A stretch of DNA of 64,000 nt, taken from positions 372,001 through 436,000 of the forward strand of contig JAESUZ010003517.1 of NCBI GenBank assembly GCA_017311185.1. The letters run 5' to 3'. Made by a program: the position numbers and the translations under genes. The notes under the pieces were generated by a model. The model worked only from the letters and a program-made list of their open reading frames with translations, made no database searches and was not told where the DNA came from. Source of the stretch: Proteles cristata cristata. Lineage: Eukaryota > Chordata > Mammalia > Carnivora > Hyaenidae. Positions 9,346 to 20,540 of this stretch are shown here, in pieces (position 1 is the first letter of the stretch; every line of letters starts with the position of its first letter).

Positions 9346-10519
9346 TACAAGTGTCTGCTCAGGGCCTCAGAGCCTCAACCCAGCCTCAACGGTAAGCCCT
9401 TTGAATTCCCTTAGGCTGGATTTTGAAGAACACTTAAGAATTAGCTAGAGGAAGCTGGGCTGGATAGAGGGTGGGGACGAGATTTCTGACAGAGGGAACA
9501 GCAGTAACAGAAGCCCAGAGGAGGAGCCCGTTGTCAGGGTTTCCTCTGGAAACCTCAGGGAACATGGCTTGGCACAAACAGAAGGCCCAGGAGGCATGTG
9601 GGGCATGGGTGGGAATCACATAAAAAAATCACATGGGCCTCGTAGACTAAGCACTCACACTGGTGGTCAGTGAACACAGGAGGGGGCCATGGGGTGGTGG
9701 TGTAGGGAGAGGGGATAAGGCAGGCGGGAGAGAACTTCCCATCCCGGGCGTCTGCCCAAAGCCAGCAGTGCACATCCAGAGCCTCCCCACCGGGCACCCT
9801 GGGGCAGCTTGTTTGCCCAAGGGCTCAGGGCTCCATCTCGACCAGGCTGCCCCTTGCATTGTTCTCCATCTTCTCAAAATGAATCAAAACAACCTGTTCT
9901 TTTTACAGATCTCTAATGTATGACTAATCAAGGCCAGTGCGGGGCTAGAAGAGAATGCAGCGCACTCAGATAAACCCAGACTCGAGCGGTCCATCTGGAG
10001 GCCACCCCAGGCCTCCTCGGCCCCTTCTTCAGGCTGCGGTCCCGTCTGTATCGGAAGGCAGAGAGCTGCGCCGTCCTCAGCCCTGCCATCCCCGCCGACC
10101 TCGGGCATTGTGGGCACCGGGTGTGAAGGACAAGGTTAGGGAGTGACCTCACACACCTGGGTGCACACGGAAACCCCAAGGGACACCAGTCTCTCGGCGG
10201 GCAGGCTCCCCCTTCCTTGCTGGGGCGGCACAGAGCAGCGGAGGCTGTCTCCACAGAGGCCGGGCTGGCGGCATCAAGACCTTCAACGACGCTCCCACGT
10301 TGCTGCCAAGTCCCTTCTAGGAACTTGTCATAAGCAAAGAGTCAGACAAATGCAGCAGAGGCTTGTTCCAGCCTCATTTACAGGAGGAGGAAATTAAGAT
10401 CAACCTCGATGTCCAGCACTCGGGGCTGGAGTGATTTAAAGCATGTCCACTCAAAAGAAAATAATGTCGTCGTTGGACAAATGCGAAGTACATGGTAGGC
10501 GGATTGCAAATGTATCTGC
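9346..10519. other. Unique sequence, locally GC-rich
   Basis: Around 9960-10300 the sequence is GC-rich with scattered CpGs and overlapping frames on both strands. A weak antisense L2 resemblance exists near 9490-9620 ('cagagggaacagcagtaacagaagcccagagg'). No exon can be supported. Confidence 0.4.
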
Positions 10520-10717
10520 ACTTCTTCTCCTGTCCCTCTGCTTACCCTGTGCACCGGGACTTTGCAGAAACTCCCATCCCAGGAAGGGGGTCTGCTTTGC
10601 ACCCCGCTGGCCGTGTGACTCACTTTGGTCAACAGAACACAGAGAAAGGAGACAATGTGCCTGTTCTGAGCTTAAGTCTCAAGAGACCTTACGCTCTGCT
10701 GCCCTCTTGCTCGCTCG

Positions 10718-10752
<35 letters not shown>

Positions 10753-10850
10753 ATTCTCTCCCTCTCCCTCAGTCCCTCCTCTTGTTAGGGAAGCAGCCAT
10801 CATGTGAGCTGCCCAAGCACACGCACCTTACAGCACTTGGCCAGCACACT
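10520..10850 (+). mobile_element. LTR-like repeat with embedded CT tract
   Basis: 'gtgactcactttggtcaacagaacacag', 'gacaatgtgcctgttctgagcttaagtctcaagagacctt' and 'gccatcatgtgagctgcccaag' belong to the same old LTR-like family seen at 16090-16505 and 38190-38600. The (CT)n stretch inside it is an expansion. The family name is not established. Confidence 0.45.
10707..10770. repeat. (CT)n microsatellite, interrupted
   Basis: Runs of CT separated by single TTT or ATT interruptions, ending in CCCTCTCCCTC. Three overlapping Ser-Leu repeat frames are artefacts of this tract. Confidence 0.9.
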
Positions 10851-11031
10851 AGGGTATGTGCCCTGCCCCCACCCCTGTGGGTAAGGAACGGGGCTTGTGG
10901 TACAAGAGGGGTTTGTGCAGGACATCACCCTGTCTTGGCTACCGGAAGGGTCCCAGGGCCGTGGGACACTGATGCACAATACAGAAACTGACCTTGCTGT
11001 ATCTCTTCTATATGTGAATTGAAACACATAT

Positions 11032-11287
11032 GTTTTTTTTTTTAATTTTGTTCATTTTTTTTTTAATTTTTAAAATGTTTTTATTATTTATTTCTGAGAG
11101 AGAAAGAGAGAGACAGTGTGAGCAGGGGAGGGTCAGAGAGAGAGGGAGACACAGAATCTGAAACAGGCTCCAGGCTCTGAGCTAGCTATCAGCACAGAGC
11201 CTGACACGGGGCTCGAACTCACGAACTGTGAGATCATGATCTGAGCCGAAGTCGGATGTTTTACTGACTGAGCCCCCCAGGTGCCCC
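11032..11287 (-). mobile_element. SINEC_Fc-like CanSINE
   Basis: Full-length antisense copy with a long T/A-rich tail at 11032-11090 and a complete body ending 'gactgagccccccaggtgcccc'. Flanking AACACATATG (left) and AACTCATATG (right) are a diverged target duplication. Confidence 0.94.
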
Positions 11288-11728
11288 AAAACTCATATGC
11301 TTTTTTAAAGCACATATGTATGTTGTTCTAACCAACACCTTGTATGCTGAGTCCTCCCCCATGACTTTGAACCATTAGCGGATGCAGTGAGCCAGGCCTG
11401 TGTTCTCTTCTGGGGGTCGGCATCTCTATGATCTTTGCCGTGCTTACTGTCCGAATCCTTACTTGGGATGGGTCACTGTGTCTTCCTGCTCAGTATTCTC
11501 TCTCATTGTCTCAAAATCCTCCCGCCACCATGTGCACAAGCTCAAGCTAGCTGTTGGAGGAGAGAGACTATGAAGCAGGGGAGCCCAGGTGTCTCGACTG
11601 AGGCCATCCTAGACCAGCCTTCAACCAGCTGACCCTCCAACTTGTGTGAGGCTGGCCAACACCCGCACAAACCCCCACAGTGCCCCCAGCCAAGACCTAA
11701 AGAACCACCCACCTAGTCTGATGCCTTA
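11288..11728. other. Unique sequence
   Basis: Nothing recognised apart from pyrimidine-rich patches. Confidence 0.4.
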
Positions 11729-11745
11729 CAGTAAGTACTGATTTT

Positions 11746-11963
11746 ATTTTTATTTATTTATAAAAAATTGTTTAATGTTTATTTTTGAGAGAGTGAGAGA
11801 CAGACATGGTGTGAGTGGGGGAGGGACAGAGAGAGAGGGAGACAGAATGCAAATTAGACTCCAGGCTCTGGGCTGTCGGCACAGAGCCCAACGTGGGGCT
11901 CCAACTCATGAATCTTGAGATCATGACCTGAGCCGAAGTTGGACTCTTAGCTGACTGAGCCCC
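11746..11963 (-). mobile_element. SINEC_Fc-like CanSINE
   Basis: Antisense copy with 'gtttaatgtttatttttgagagag' at the tail side and 'agctgactgagcccc' at the head, where the last GGCGCC bases are missing. Duplications near 11729-11745 and 11965-11981 (AGTAAGTACTGATTTT and TGTAAATACTAATTTT) have several substitutions. Confidence 0.92.
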
Positions 11964-11984
11964 ACTGTAAATACTAATTTTGAA

Positions 11985-12335
11985 AATCCAGCAGTCCTCA
12001 AAGTGTGCTCTGGAGACTACAGAAGGTCCCTGGCCCTATTAAAGGGTCTACAAGGTGAACACTCTGTTTGTAACACGGAAGACATTATTTGCCTTTTGGC
12101 TGTGACTCTCGCAGGAGCATACGGTGGAGTTTTTCAGAGGCCATATGGCATGTAATGACATCATCACCAGGATGGCTAGCAGAGTGCGTGCTTGTGTATT
12201 CTTGATGTAAAAATGTTTTCATTTCCAATACAGTAAATACTGGTAGCTATAGAGAACATTAATGAACATTCTTTGAGGTATTTAATGATTTAAAAGTGTC
12301 CTGAAACCAAAAGCACGTGAGGACCACTGTGGTTG
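11985..12335 (+). mobile_element. hAT-like DNA transposon remnant
   Basis: 'cagcagtcctcaaagtgtgctctggagac', 'cctattaaagggtctacaaggt' and 'gaagacattatttgccttttggctgtgactct' resemble the 5' part of an old hAT element. The far end 'aagcacgtgaggaccactg' gives imperfect terminal inverted repeats. No transposase coding remains. Confidence 0.5.
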
Positions 12336-12576
12336 GGGCAAAGTTGTTAAGCAGGAGTACATATTTGATATAAAGTAGATGCATGTGACAGACATGGAAT
12401 GAGGCTTATACCATAGGGTCTTTGAAAACACTGCAAGGGACCCTCTTTTGTTTCAAAATTTCATACAAACATATGCATATAACCGAAATGTTTAGTAGAG
12501 ATAATCTTTTCTATAATTAACCGTATTTTCTCATTTTTCATAAGAAATTTCTTGCTCATCTAAGAAAACAGCTTTA

Positions 12577-12772
12577 GGGGCACCTGGGTGGCTCAGTCGG
12601 TTAAGCGCCTGACTTCAGCTCAGGTCATGATCTCACGGTTCGTGAGTTCGAGCCCTGTGTCTGGCTCGGGGCTCACAGCCAGCTCAGAGCCTGGAGCCTG
12701 CTTCGAATTCTGGGTCTCCTTCTCTCTCACACACAAATAAATAAAAACATTTAAAAATTTAAAAAAGAAAAA
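12577..12772 (+). mobile_element. SINEC_Fc-like CanSINE
   Basis: Near-consensus head ('ggggcacctgggtggctcagtcggttaagcgcctgacttcagctcagg') and B-box region. Target duplications AAGAAAACAGCTTTA (12562-12576) and AAGAAAACATCTTTA (12773-12787) differ at one base. Confidence 0.96.
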
Positions 12773-12801
12773 AAGAAAACATCTTTAAATACAAAACATA
12801 T

Positions 12802-13010
12802 GGGAGCACCTGGTGGCTAAGTCGGTTAAGTGTCCAACTTCAGCTCAGGTTGTGATTTTACCGTTCATGGGTTCGAGCCCTGTGTCGGGCTCTGTGCCAA
12901 CAGCTCAGAGCCTGGAGTCTGCTTCGGATTCTGTGTCTCCCTCTCTCTCTCTCTCTGCCCCTCCCCTGCTCACACTCTGTCTCTCTCTCAAAAACAAACA
13001 GTAAAAAAAA
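12802..13010 (+). mobile_element. SINEC_Fc-like CanSINE
   Basis: Second of two tandem same-strand copies only about 30 bp apart. Flanked by AAAACATAT at 12793-12801 and 13011-13019, so it inserted separately from its neighbour. Confidence 0.95.
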
Positions 13011-13039
13011 AAAACATATAAACAAACAAACAAAAAGAC

Positions 13040-13348
13040 CCCACACTCTTAAATATGGAGAAGAAACTGGTGGGTCCCTAAGGGAAGGGGCCAGAGGTTG
13101 GAGGAAAAAGATACAGAGGATTAAGAGGTACAAACTTCCAGCTGTAAAATAAGTAAGTCACGGAGATGAAAAGTAACAGCAAAGGGAATATGGTCAATAA
13201 TGTTGTAATAACACCGTATGGTGACATATGGGGACAACATAGCATGGTGAGCTCTGAGTAATGGATGGAATTGCCAAAACAATATGTTGTACACCTGAAA
13301 CTAACATAACACTGTAGGTCACTCATACTTCAATAATTAAAAAGGAGG
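13040..13348 (+). mobile_element. L1 3'-UTR end (carnivore type)
   Basis: 'gaggtacaaacttccagctgtaaaataag', 'aataatgttgtaataac', 'ggtgagctctgagtaatggatggaattg' and 'atgttgtacacctgaaactaacataacactgta' follow the carnivore L1 3' UTR and end in an A-rich tail. It is 5'-truncated, with no ORF2 sequence. Confidence 0.85.
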
Positions 13349-13364
13349 TTAGCTTGTCCTAATC

Positions 13365-13455
13365 GTATTTTTGTTGTTGCCAAGACATAGTTGAAACACG
13401 TTATATGAGTTGTAGGTGTATAACATAACGACTCCGTACCTGCATGTGCCTATGG
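13365..13455 (-). mobile_element. Possible L1 3'-UTR fragment, antisense
   Basis: 'ttgaaacacgttatatgagttgtaggtgtataacataacgactcc' resembles an antisense L1 3' UTR (gagttataggtgtataacataatgattc). Short, so low certainty. Confidence 0.4.
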
Positions 13456-14570
13456 TCTCCAGAAGGAAACGACGGCACCCCCTCTCTTACACTATGACCA
13501 GGGCCCCTCCCATGGCAGGGTTCTGTGGACAGACATCGGTGACTTAGAGGACTGCTCTCTGTCACCCTTTTCGTGCCCATCCAGAGGACTCAGCAAAGAA
13601 ACCCTGACTTTCCATGTCTCCAACTTCCAGGGACAGTCCGGTCAGATTTCTTCTACTGCCCTCTTTTCAAATAAGAAAGGAGCATGCTAATTCCCAGCGG
13701 AAGAAGCCCGCTCCAAGTGGCCCCCAGACCAGAAATGAGCAAGAGCCACTTCATATTCCTGTGGGCACAGATCCTCCGCAAGTTGAGTGTTTTCCAGCAG
13801 CCGTTGCCTAGGGAACGCCAGTGACATACAGGAGACGTGAGGACACACAAAATAACTTTAGCAACTATTTACATTTGGCGAACGCAGCCAGGGCCAGGGC
13901 CCTATGTGCTTCCCTGTGGACAAGACACAGAAGGAAAGAAACCCCTAGAAGGAATGGGAGCCGGCAAAGCAGGGTAGGAGAGGTAGGAGAGGGGAGGGAG
14001 GGGAGCTCTTCACCCTTTCATGGCTTCTCCTCAAAGCGCACTAAGGTCAGAGGTAAGTGACGGTGAGTTCTAGAAGGGGTCCCAAGGCTTTGTGCATTCG
14101 GGGCGATACGACAGAGGCCAGGAAACCCCCGGGAGGGGTGACTTAGGACTGGCTCCCCCTACGCACACCCTGCGGTGCCCCCCCCCACCATCTTGCCCTG
14201 GCTTCTACCACCTGGGAGACAGGTGGGAAGATGGGCTGTGAGGCTGCCAGCTCTGCATTGCTGAGGTGCCTAATTAGGATCCTTTCCACCTGACAGGTGA
14301 GAAGTCTGAGCGAGCCATGGGGGGGTCCACTCTCTGTCCTTAGAGCTGAGCCCTTCCCACAGAGCCCCAAGAGGGAAGGAGGCAGACGAGCGGAGCCCTC
14401 CCCGCTGTGGCCTGGAAATCGGAGCCACTGTCACTGGGCTCGGCAGGGCTCCTTTGGTGAGCTCCTCCATGGCTCCCAAGTGCCCAGAGCTCCCCACTGT
14501 CTGGGTGGGACGGAGAAAGATCCAGAAGAGAGGCCAGCAGGCGCCCAGACCAAGCCTGGCTATGCTCGCC
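13456..14570. other. Unique GC-rich sequence
   Basis: No interspersed repeat. A short C-run lies at 14177-14188. Overlapping frames of up to 134 codons on both strands (14143-14701) lack coding features. A good 5' splice-site-like AG|GTAAGT lies at about 14052 without a matching acceptor. Confidence 0.4.
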
Positions 14571-16089
14571 GCAAAGATCTAGTCACATCGAATTATATCA
14601 GAGATGATTGGCTCCTTTATTCCTTCCTTTTGCTTCCAGCCTCCGCAGCCCTCCCTAGTTTGACCACATCTGTGGGCTGCCCTAAAATTGAGCCAACATA
14701 AACGAAAACAAAGCGAACCCTGGCAGCCGGTGAGGGCGGGGATGTGCCACCCATCTGGGCAGTCCCCACGCGGGGAGGGGACTGCCAAGGCGCGCCTCCT
14801 GCTCACGCAAGAGGTGCATAGACTGATGAACGAGCCTGGGGTTGGGCAGGCCGGGGCGAGAGAAGAGTGCGCGTCCCCACGCAGGCTCATTGGAGAGGAA
14901 GAGAGAAGGACTCTCCCAAGTGAGCATTAAAACGTGTGCGGATTGAATGACTCTCTTGAGCAGGACGGCGGGCGGCTGGCAGTGTCCCACGGTGTGGCTG
15001 CCATCGTTTGTCTTCCAGATTGTTTCCCGGTCTGAATGGCTTTTGGACACTTCAACTTCTGTGGCCGTAGGCATAAAGATGCCACTTAAAACCACATAGG
15101 ATTTGTTTCTGTTTCTGTTTTTTATGAAAATGATCAGAGCTGGCCAAGGCAGAGGAGAGAGATACACACTCTATCTAGTAGACTGTTGGTGAGGTTGACA
15201 GTTGGCTGACATCTCTGGAGGCCAGTGTGGGCTCCATGTGTCCCTGAGCAAGACACGGTCACCACGGGGCTACGGAGTCTGGGATTCTGCAGCCTCGGAT
15301 GTTTTCTCTGCGTTGAAAATGCACTCTCACTGCTGGTACTGGTGGAGCTAAAGAACCACCACTCTCCAATGCCCCCAACCTCTATTGGCACCAGCAGCTC
15401 CTGGAGGCCAGCAAATCCCATCATCCCCTGGGAGAAATAACCAGAATGTTCTGTGGGTCACACTCACCTGGAAATGTCACACTGCAAGGTGGCTTAAGCC
15501 CTCAAAGCGTTAGCTTAGACAGAGCTCCTTATCGGGTGACGACTATGGTCCCTTTCCTCCAGAAATGCCACCACGGACAGAGACAGGTGCTGGTATGAGC
15601 TACACAGTACCCAGGACCCAGAACCCCTTCTCTCTTAGAGGCTTCTGCTCCATGAGACATCCAGTTTACCGCGCTACACTCTATCCCCTATGATGAGGGT
15701 CCCTGAAGCCAGACCACAGTCCGAGCTATCGAAATTCATTAGTCCTCTCCGTATAAGTCAAACCCAAAGGCGGACCAGTCGGAGGCTTAGATTTCTTAGA
15801 CGTTGTAAACAGACGACCCGAGAAAGTTCTCATCTAATTCCGTTCACTTGGTCATTGAAATTCAGGTTCCTACTCAGCCAGAACATCATTACATGAGCTT
15901 AGAACACGACAGGATTATGCAGACAAATGTATCAGCAATGAGCCCCTTTGGGAGGTGGGATTAAACTGATTTTCTGCCTTTTGCCTGTTTCTCTGCGCTG
16001 TGAAGTACGTTATGCACTTCGAAGTGACTGAATCTAGTATTCCGTGGCTGTAGGAGATCACCGGCAAGAAGGGTCCCAAGCACCCCCGC
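14571..16089. other. Unique sequence
   Basis: Nothing recognised. The segment 14575-14720 mixes AT-rich motifs with unique sequence. Frames of up to 161 codons at 14682-15167 (minus) overlap others and show no domain. Confidence 0.4.
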
Positions 16090-16505
16090 CCTGGAATCAC
16101 ATCCCTTTGCAAAGTGACTTTGCAGCCTCTGCCATTAAGAGATGGAGTCTGTCCTCCACCCTTGACTCTGGATTAGCCTTGTCACTTGCTTTGACCGAAG
16201 GAATTCAGCAGCAGTGACACTGTGACCGGCCTAAGTCTAGACCTCAAGAGTCTGTGTACTTTGGCTTTCTGTCTTCTATTCCACAGACCCCTGGGACTAG
16301 CCTGGTGGAGAATGACACATCCAGGGAGAGAGACTAACTGTGTCAGCCGGGCCGGCCTAGGCCACCAGCCCCTAGCGGACCTGGCAGCTGGCCCCTGGTG
16401 CACGAGTGAATCTAGCCCAAACTGAAGAACTGCCTAGCAGAACTCAGCCCAAACCACTGATTCTCAGAATCACGAGCTTCAAAAATCACCATTGTCAGGA
16501 GCCAC
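16090..16505 (+). mobile_element. LTR-like repeat
   Basis: 'ggattagccttgtcacttgctttgaccgaagg', 'cagcagtgacactgtgaccggcctaagtctagacctcaagag', 'ggccaccagcccctagc' and 'aactcagcccaaaccactgattctcagaatcacgagc' match an old LTR-like mammalian repeat, also found at 38190-38600. No internal viral sequence is present. Confidence 0.5.
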
Positions 16506-16597
16506 TAGGTTTGGGCGATTCTTTTTATGCGCCAAGAGCTGAACCCGTGAGCTTCCAAACTAAGGGAGGCAGGTATCATGTTGACCAGTTTGAATAT

Positions 16598-16624
16598 CCA
16601 ATAAATAAATAAATAAATAAATAG
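16598..16624. repeat. (AATA)n microsatellite
   Basis: About six AATA units following the LTR-like element, perhaps derived from its polyadenylation-signal region. Confidence 0.85.
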
Positions 16625-17687
16625 CTGGCACAGGACTCGATGTTTTATTCACGGCCCCAAGGCCAAGTAGTAATAGATGGAGAATTTGAACCCAGGTATC
16701 CTCCTGGTTTATTTCCTCATTTGCATTTCCTCCAGCATTGTAAATGCGGGAGAAACTTCCGGACAGCAGCCCTTAAAAGTCCCTCCTGAGAGAGCCTGCT
16801 TTATGGGGGAGGTGGGGCTCCTGTCCAATATCACCTGCCACCACGATGCCTCACCTCCGACCCTCAGTGGGCAGCAAAGCCACACACCAGCAGTAACCAG
16901 CCAGCTGGCACCGCGGGCTCGCAGTTTGCAAGGCTCAAGCGGCTCCCAGCCAGCCAGCCACCCTCTTTCTGCAAGAGCAAAGGCAGCAGCCTCAAGAACA
17001 TGAAACGTTTCTTTTGAGCCTCGCTGAATGGGGTCCGTGGGTGGGCCCGTCCACTCGTCCGCGTCAGCTGGAGATCAAAGCCAACCCAACATGGAGCAGC
17101 CCCGAAAGGAAGAAGGAGGGGAAAAGCCCCCTTCGATCCCCTCCAAACCTGGCCAGGGCTTCTAAGGGGTAGACGTGGGAACGATCCTGATGGAAAGGCC
17201 ACCCCTCCCCCAAGGAGCCCAGAGGAGAAAGGATGAGCAGGAAATAGAATGGTGGGGGTGGAGGGTGGGAAGAGGAAGCAACCGAAAACACAAAGGAAGG
17301 AAGGAGGGCCAATGGAGGAAGAACTCCACCCTCGAGTAGCTTCAAAGCAGGCCTTCTGGGCAACAACAGGCCGAGGAGGAGACAGCTGTAGGCAGGTCCC
17401 GTCTGGGCTGCGCGCACCGGGCCCGCGGCCGCCAGCTGGAGGGAGGAGAGGCCGGCCTGGCTGTGGAAGGGAGAGGGCTGGGGCTCTTTTCCTTCCTCTG
17501 GAGAGCAGCAGAGAACAGAGCCCAGCCCCGAGAACCTGGCCAGGCCCGATTTCCTCCCACAAGGCGAATTCTTTCCTGCGCTTGGGAAACACACCTGGCT
17601 CGAATTCTCATGCCGCGGGCCAGGAGCTCAGAGCTCTCTGCCCAGCGGATGGTCCCTGGGGGCAATAAACCGCTTGGCTGAAACAAT
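16625..17687. other. GC-rich unique sequence with the longest open frame
   Basis: A 242-codon minus-strand frame (16864-17592) overlaps 176- and 114-codon frames on the same strand and a 139-codon frame on the opposite strand. It is rich in Pro, Leu, Gly, Arg and Ser with no domain or transmembrane pattern I recognise. The segment 17395-17440 is very GC-rich. I treat the frames as products of base composition. Confidence 0.45.
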
Positions 17688-17800
17688 ACACTTTGATGTC
17701 AAAATTCCTTGGCAGGAGACAAGTGACAAGCACTAAATGGCTGCTCAATTTGCTGTGAGTCAGTAGCACTCAGAGCAATAGCGATGGCAAGCCTGATAGC
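17688..17800. promoter_or_regulatory. Possible conserved non-coding block
   Basis: Non-repetitive mixed sequence with 'ctttgatgtcaaaattccttggcaggagacaag' and 'aaatggctgctcaatttgctgtgagtcag' has the texture of constrained non-coding DNA, including TTGGCAGG-like and TGAGTCA (AP-1) words. This is a pattern judgement only. Confidence 0.2.
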
Positions 17801-17876
17801 AGTAATAATAATGGCCACCGTTTAACGAGCAGGCACTAGGTGCCAGGCACTGTTTTATGGCCTCTTTACAACAACT
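17801..17876 (-). repeat. MIR/L2 end, antisense
   Basis: 'taataataatggccaccgtttaacgagcaggcactaggtgccaggcactgttttatg' is the antisense shared 3' end of MIR/L2. Confidence 0.6.
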
Positions 17877-18344
17877 TGATGGGTTTGGCGTGGGAGACCT
17901 TGGGAGGGCCCTCCACCTCCACCCTCACATCCAGCGAGGCCCAGCATCCACCCCCAGCTCCCGGGGCCTCTGGGCCCAAGGATTCCGCCTCCTCACCAGC
18001 AGGCTGCAATTGCGGGGGGGGGAGGAGGGGGCGGTTAACACGTCCACCTCAGGATAACACGACCAGTATAAGAGGATGTCGGTAGATGGGTACCCAGCTC
18101 TTCTGCTCCTTTACTGGGCTCCCTGTGTGTGATCTTCCCTGACTCCGGGTTGGGCTAAATCCCAAGGGGGTTCAGGTCTGGTCACGCAGCATGGTCAACT
18201 GGTTGCTAACACACTTGATGTGCCTGCCTCCCCGCCCTGTCTCCCTTCCTCAGTCTACTGCTAGTGTTGCCTGGGGTCACGCATCCAAATAAACTGTTGT
18301 GCTAGAATCCTTTGCCCCAAGGTTGGCTTCAGGAGGAATCCAAC
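17877..18344. other. Unique sequence, possible LTR end
   Basis: A G-run of 8 lies at about 18015-18022. The words 'atccaaataaactgttgtgctagaatcc' and 'ttggcttcaggaggaatcc' at 18280-18340 resemble an LTR 3' end, but the remainder is not recognised. Confidence 0.35.
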
Positions 18345-18445
18345 ATACAGGGGCGATAGCCCCACTTTACAGATGTGCAGACTACGGCTTAAGAGTTCTA
18401 GAGAATCTACCAGGGCCTGCCTGACTCAAAGTGCTCGTAATGGCT
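18345..18445 (-). repeat. MIR-like fragment, antisense
   Basis: 'gccccactttacagatgtgcagactacggctta' then 'ctgactcaaagtgctcg' fit antisense MIR, with the middle diverged. Confidence 0.5.
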
Positions 18446-18614
18446 GGCTATTCTCTCTACTACAATTACTATGATTTGTGCTGAATCCTTTGGGAGCCAA
18501 GGAGACATCAGTTCAGGCCAGGAAGACCCCAAAGGGTGCACCCCCACTGAGAGCTGCTGCTGGTAGGGAGGTCCAGAGTCTCCTGAGGAGACTGCATCTG
18601 GGGCCCGCTGGTTA
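18446..18614. other. Unique sequence between two MIRs
   Basis: Nothing recognised. Confidence 0.4.
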
Positions 18615-18740
18615 AGAAGACACTCTTTGGCGTTGGGAGACCTGGGGTTTCCTCCCGGAAGGAGTTGTATGGCCTCGAGCAAGTCGCTTAACTTCTCCAA
18701 CCCTCCTGGGTAAAGGGAGGCTATAGTGGCTGCCCAGTAA
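18615..18740 (+). repeat. MIR SINE
   Basis: 'gcgttgggagacctggggtttcctcc', 'tggcctcgagcaagtcgcttaacttctcc' and 'ctgggtaaagggaggctatag' follow the MIR order. Confidence 0.65.
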
Positions 18741-19135
18741 GGTGGAATCCAGCCTCAGTCTGCCCCTCACCTGCCCGCCTTATGCCTTTCCTCCATCTTG
18801 GGTACAGTTGAGGTGTGTTGTATCACATGGATGGAAAGACAACATGAAGGTGGGGCACAGGGCAGAGGTCCTGATTCAGGGTCAGGAGAGCTCTCCTTCC
18901 TTTCTGGCCTCATGTGTAATTGGGTGGATCGGAGCCACCGAAGATACTTAAATAGTGACAGCACTGTAAAAAGCAATCTGATTCCAGAGCATTCCACGGA
19001 GACCCCCTGGTGCCCAATTAACATTAAGCCAGGCTCGCGGGGCCTCCAGAAATGCCCAGCTTTTACAAACAGCCTCCCAAGCTCAGAGGCCCAGCTGTGG
19101 GCCACTGCCCAGAATCCTGCAGACCACTTCTTCTT
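18741..19135. other. Unique sequence
   Basis: Nothing recognised. Confidence 0.4.
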
Positions 19136-19146
19136 AAGAAGAAGAT

Positions 19147-19381
19147 GGGGTGCCTGAGTGGCTTAGTCGGTTAAGCGTCCGACTTTTGCTTGGGTCATGA
19201 TCTCGCGGTTCGTGGGTTCGAGCCCCGCGTCGGGCTCTGTGCTGACTGCCAGCTCAGAGCCTGGAGCCTGTTTCAGTCTGTGACTCCCTCTCTCTCTGAC
19301 CCTCCCCTGCTCATGTTGTCTCTCTCTCTCCTAGAAATAAATAAAAATAAAAAAATAAAAAAATAAAATAAATAAAAAAAA
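19147..19381 (+). mobile_element. Young CanSINE of the 'GTTTCAGTCTGTG' subfamily
   Basis: Near-consensus: 'ggttaagcgtccgacttttgcttggg', 'tctcgcggttcgtgggttcgagccccgcgtcgggctctgtgctgactgccagctcagagcctggagcctgtttcagtctgtgactcc', with a long A/T tail. The 11-bp duplications AAGAAGAAGAT (19136-19146, 19382-19392) are perfect. It shares diagnostic bases with the copies at 57977 and 58780. Confidence 0.97.
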
Positions 19382-19392
19382 AAGAAGAAGAT

Positions 19393-20094
19393 ACAGGTCA
19401 AAGAGCCCTCAAAGGTTAAGGGAAGCTTTTGGACACCTGAGCAATCGTTCTCGACCAGTGGGGCATGGCTCCAGAGAGTGTCTCAGACCCTTCACTGGGG
19501 AGCCGCCTGAGCTGGAGACCTCCCATCTGCCCCTCCAGACCCACCAGCCATCTTTCTCCACTCCACTTTGTGTCCTGAGAGGCCGCCCCATACAGAGTGT
19601 GTCCACAGTCCCCTCTGCCCTCTGGCTTCCTGTGAATGCTGTCAAGGTGCTAGCAGGTGGAAGGAGGGAAAGGCTGGGGAATTTAGCCTCATGCTGGGTC
19701 ACCACAAGTTAGCAGTGTCCTTCTAGCCCCAAATGCACCTGTCAGGCAGTCGTTTCCATCCGGCAGCTCTCCCCAGCTGCAGGTCATCACTTACTGTCTT
19801 GTCGTTGCAGCATCGGGGTGCACCAGCTCCTGGCTGGTAGCCCTGGAGCCCTGACCAAGCTCTTGATGTTTCTTTAAACCCCCTAGACACCTTGCTCGAT
19901 GGTCCCTTTATTAAACTCTCTTCAATTAACCTGTGTGAGTGTATCATCAGTTTCCTGCTGAGACCCAGGCACAGCCACCAGATTTGTAACATGGTGTCAG
20001 GTTTATTTTTACCACCACAAAGCTTAAAGTCTGTCATCATGACGTGTGCCTGTTTCAACGCCCAGCTGAGCGGGTCATGCGATACGTCTGCTGA
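19393..20094. other. Unique sequence
   Basis: No firm repeat. 'gtccctttattaaactctcttcaattaacctgtgtgagtg' near 19900 looks like a decayed LTR end. 'caatcgttctcgaccagtggggcatggctcc' at 19442-19472 recalls a hAT terminal repeat but has no partner. Confidence 0.35.
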
Positions 20095-20540
20095 AAGGCC
20101 ATTTGGCTGCAAAGAATAGAAAACTGGGTTCACACTGGCTTAACCAGGGGAGGTGGGGGAGAGGGGCAGGTGTTTTCTCAGACAACAGAAAGACTGGAGG
20201 CAGGCAGCTGCAGACATGGAGTTTAATGATTTCTGGGCCAAGCTCTGTTATTCGCGTGGGCTTTGTCTTGTGACACAAGATGGCCGCTTCAGCTCCAGGC
20301 AACTCATCCATGCCCAAGCCAGAAATATATTGGCCATCAGAAAAAGTCATCATCAGTTATTTCTGTGCAGGAGGGAGAAAGATTCCCTGAAGGCCCCACC
20401 CAGCATATTCTCACTTACAGGCTGGATCTGTGTAGCCAACCTCCATAGCTGCAAGGGAGGCGAAGAAAGGAATTATCTGGAATTCTATTCTCCACACAGT
20501 GAGAGAGCAAGGAAACGGAGACTGGAAACTATGTGAGGGT
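20095..20540 (-). mobile_element. LTR-like repeat, antisense
   Basis: 'ggctgcaaagaatagaaaactgggttcacactggcttaac', 'gacaacagaaagactgg', 'tttctgggccaagctctgttattcg' and 'acaagatggccgcttcagctccagg' are the antisense of an old repeat whose sense 3' end carries an AATAAA signal and terminal 'cttgcaaccgaaag'-like bases. The copy at 49845-50105 is in sense. I assign it to an LTR class tentatively. Confidence 0.45.

Noticed and set aside
10443..10991. 182-codon frame with a Ser-Leu repeat
   Set aside because: The repeat is a translated (CT)n microsatellite inside an LTR-like repeat.
14040..14060. Strong donor-like AG|GTAAGT
   Set aside because: No acceptor with an open frame upstream; isolated GTAAGT words are common.
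16864..17592. 242-codon minus-strand open frame, the longest in the window
   Set aside because: It overlaps other long frames on both strands in a GC-rich, stop-poor stretch, has no domain or splice context, and its composition fits random GC-rich sequence.
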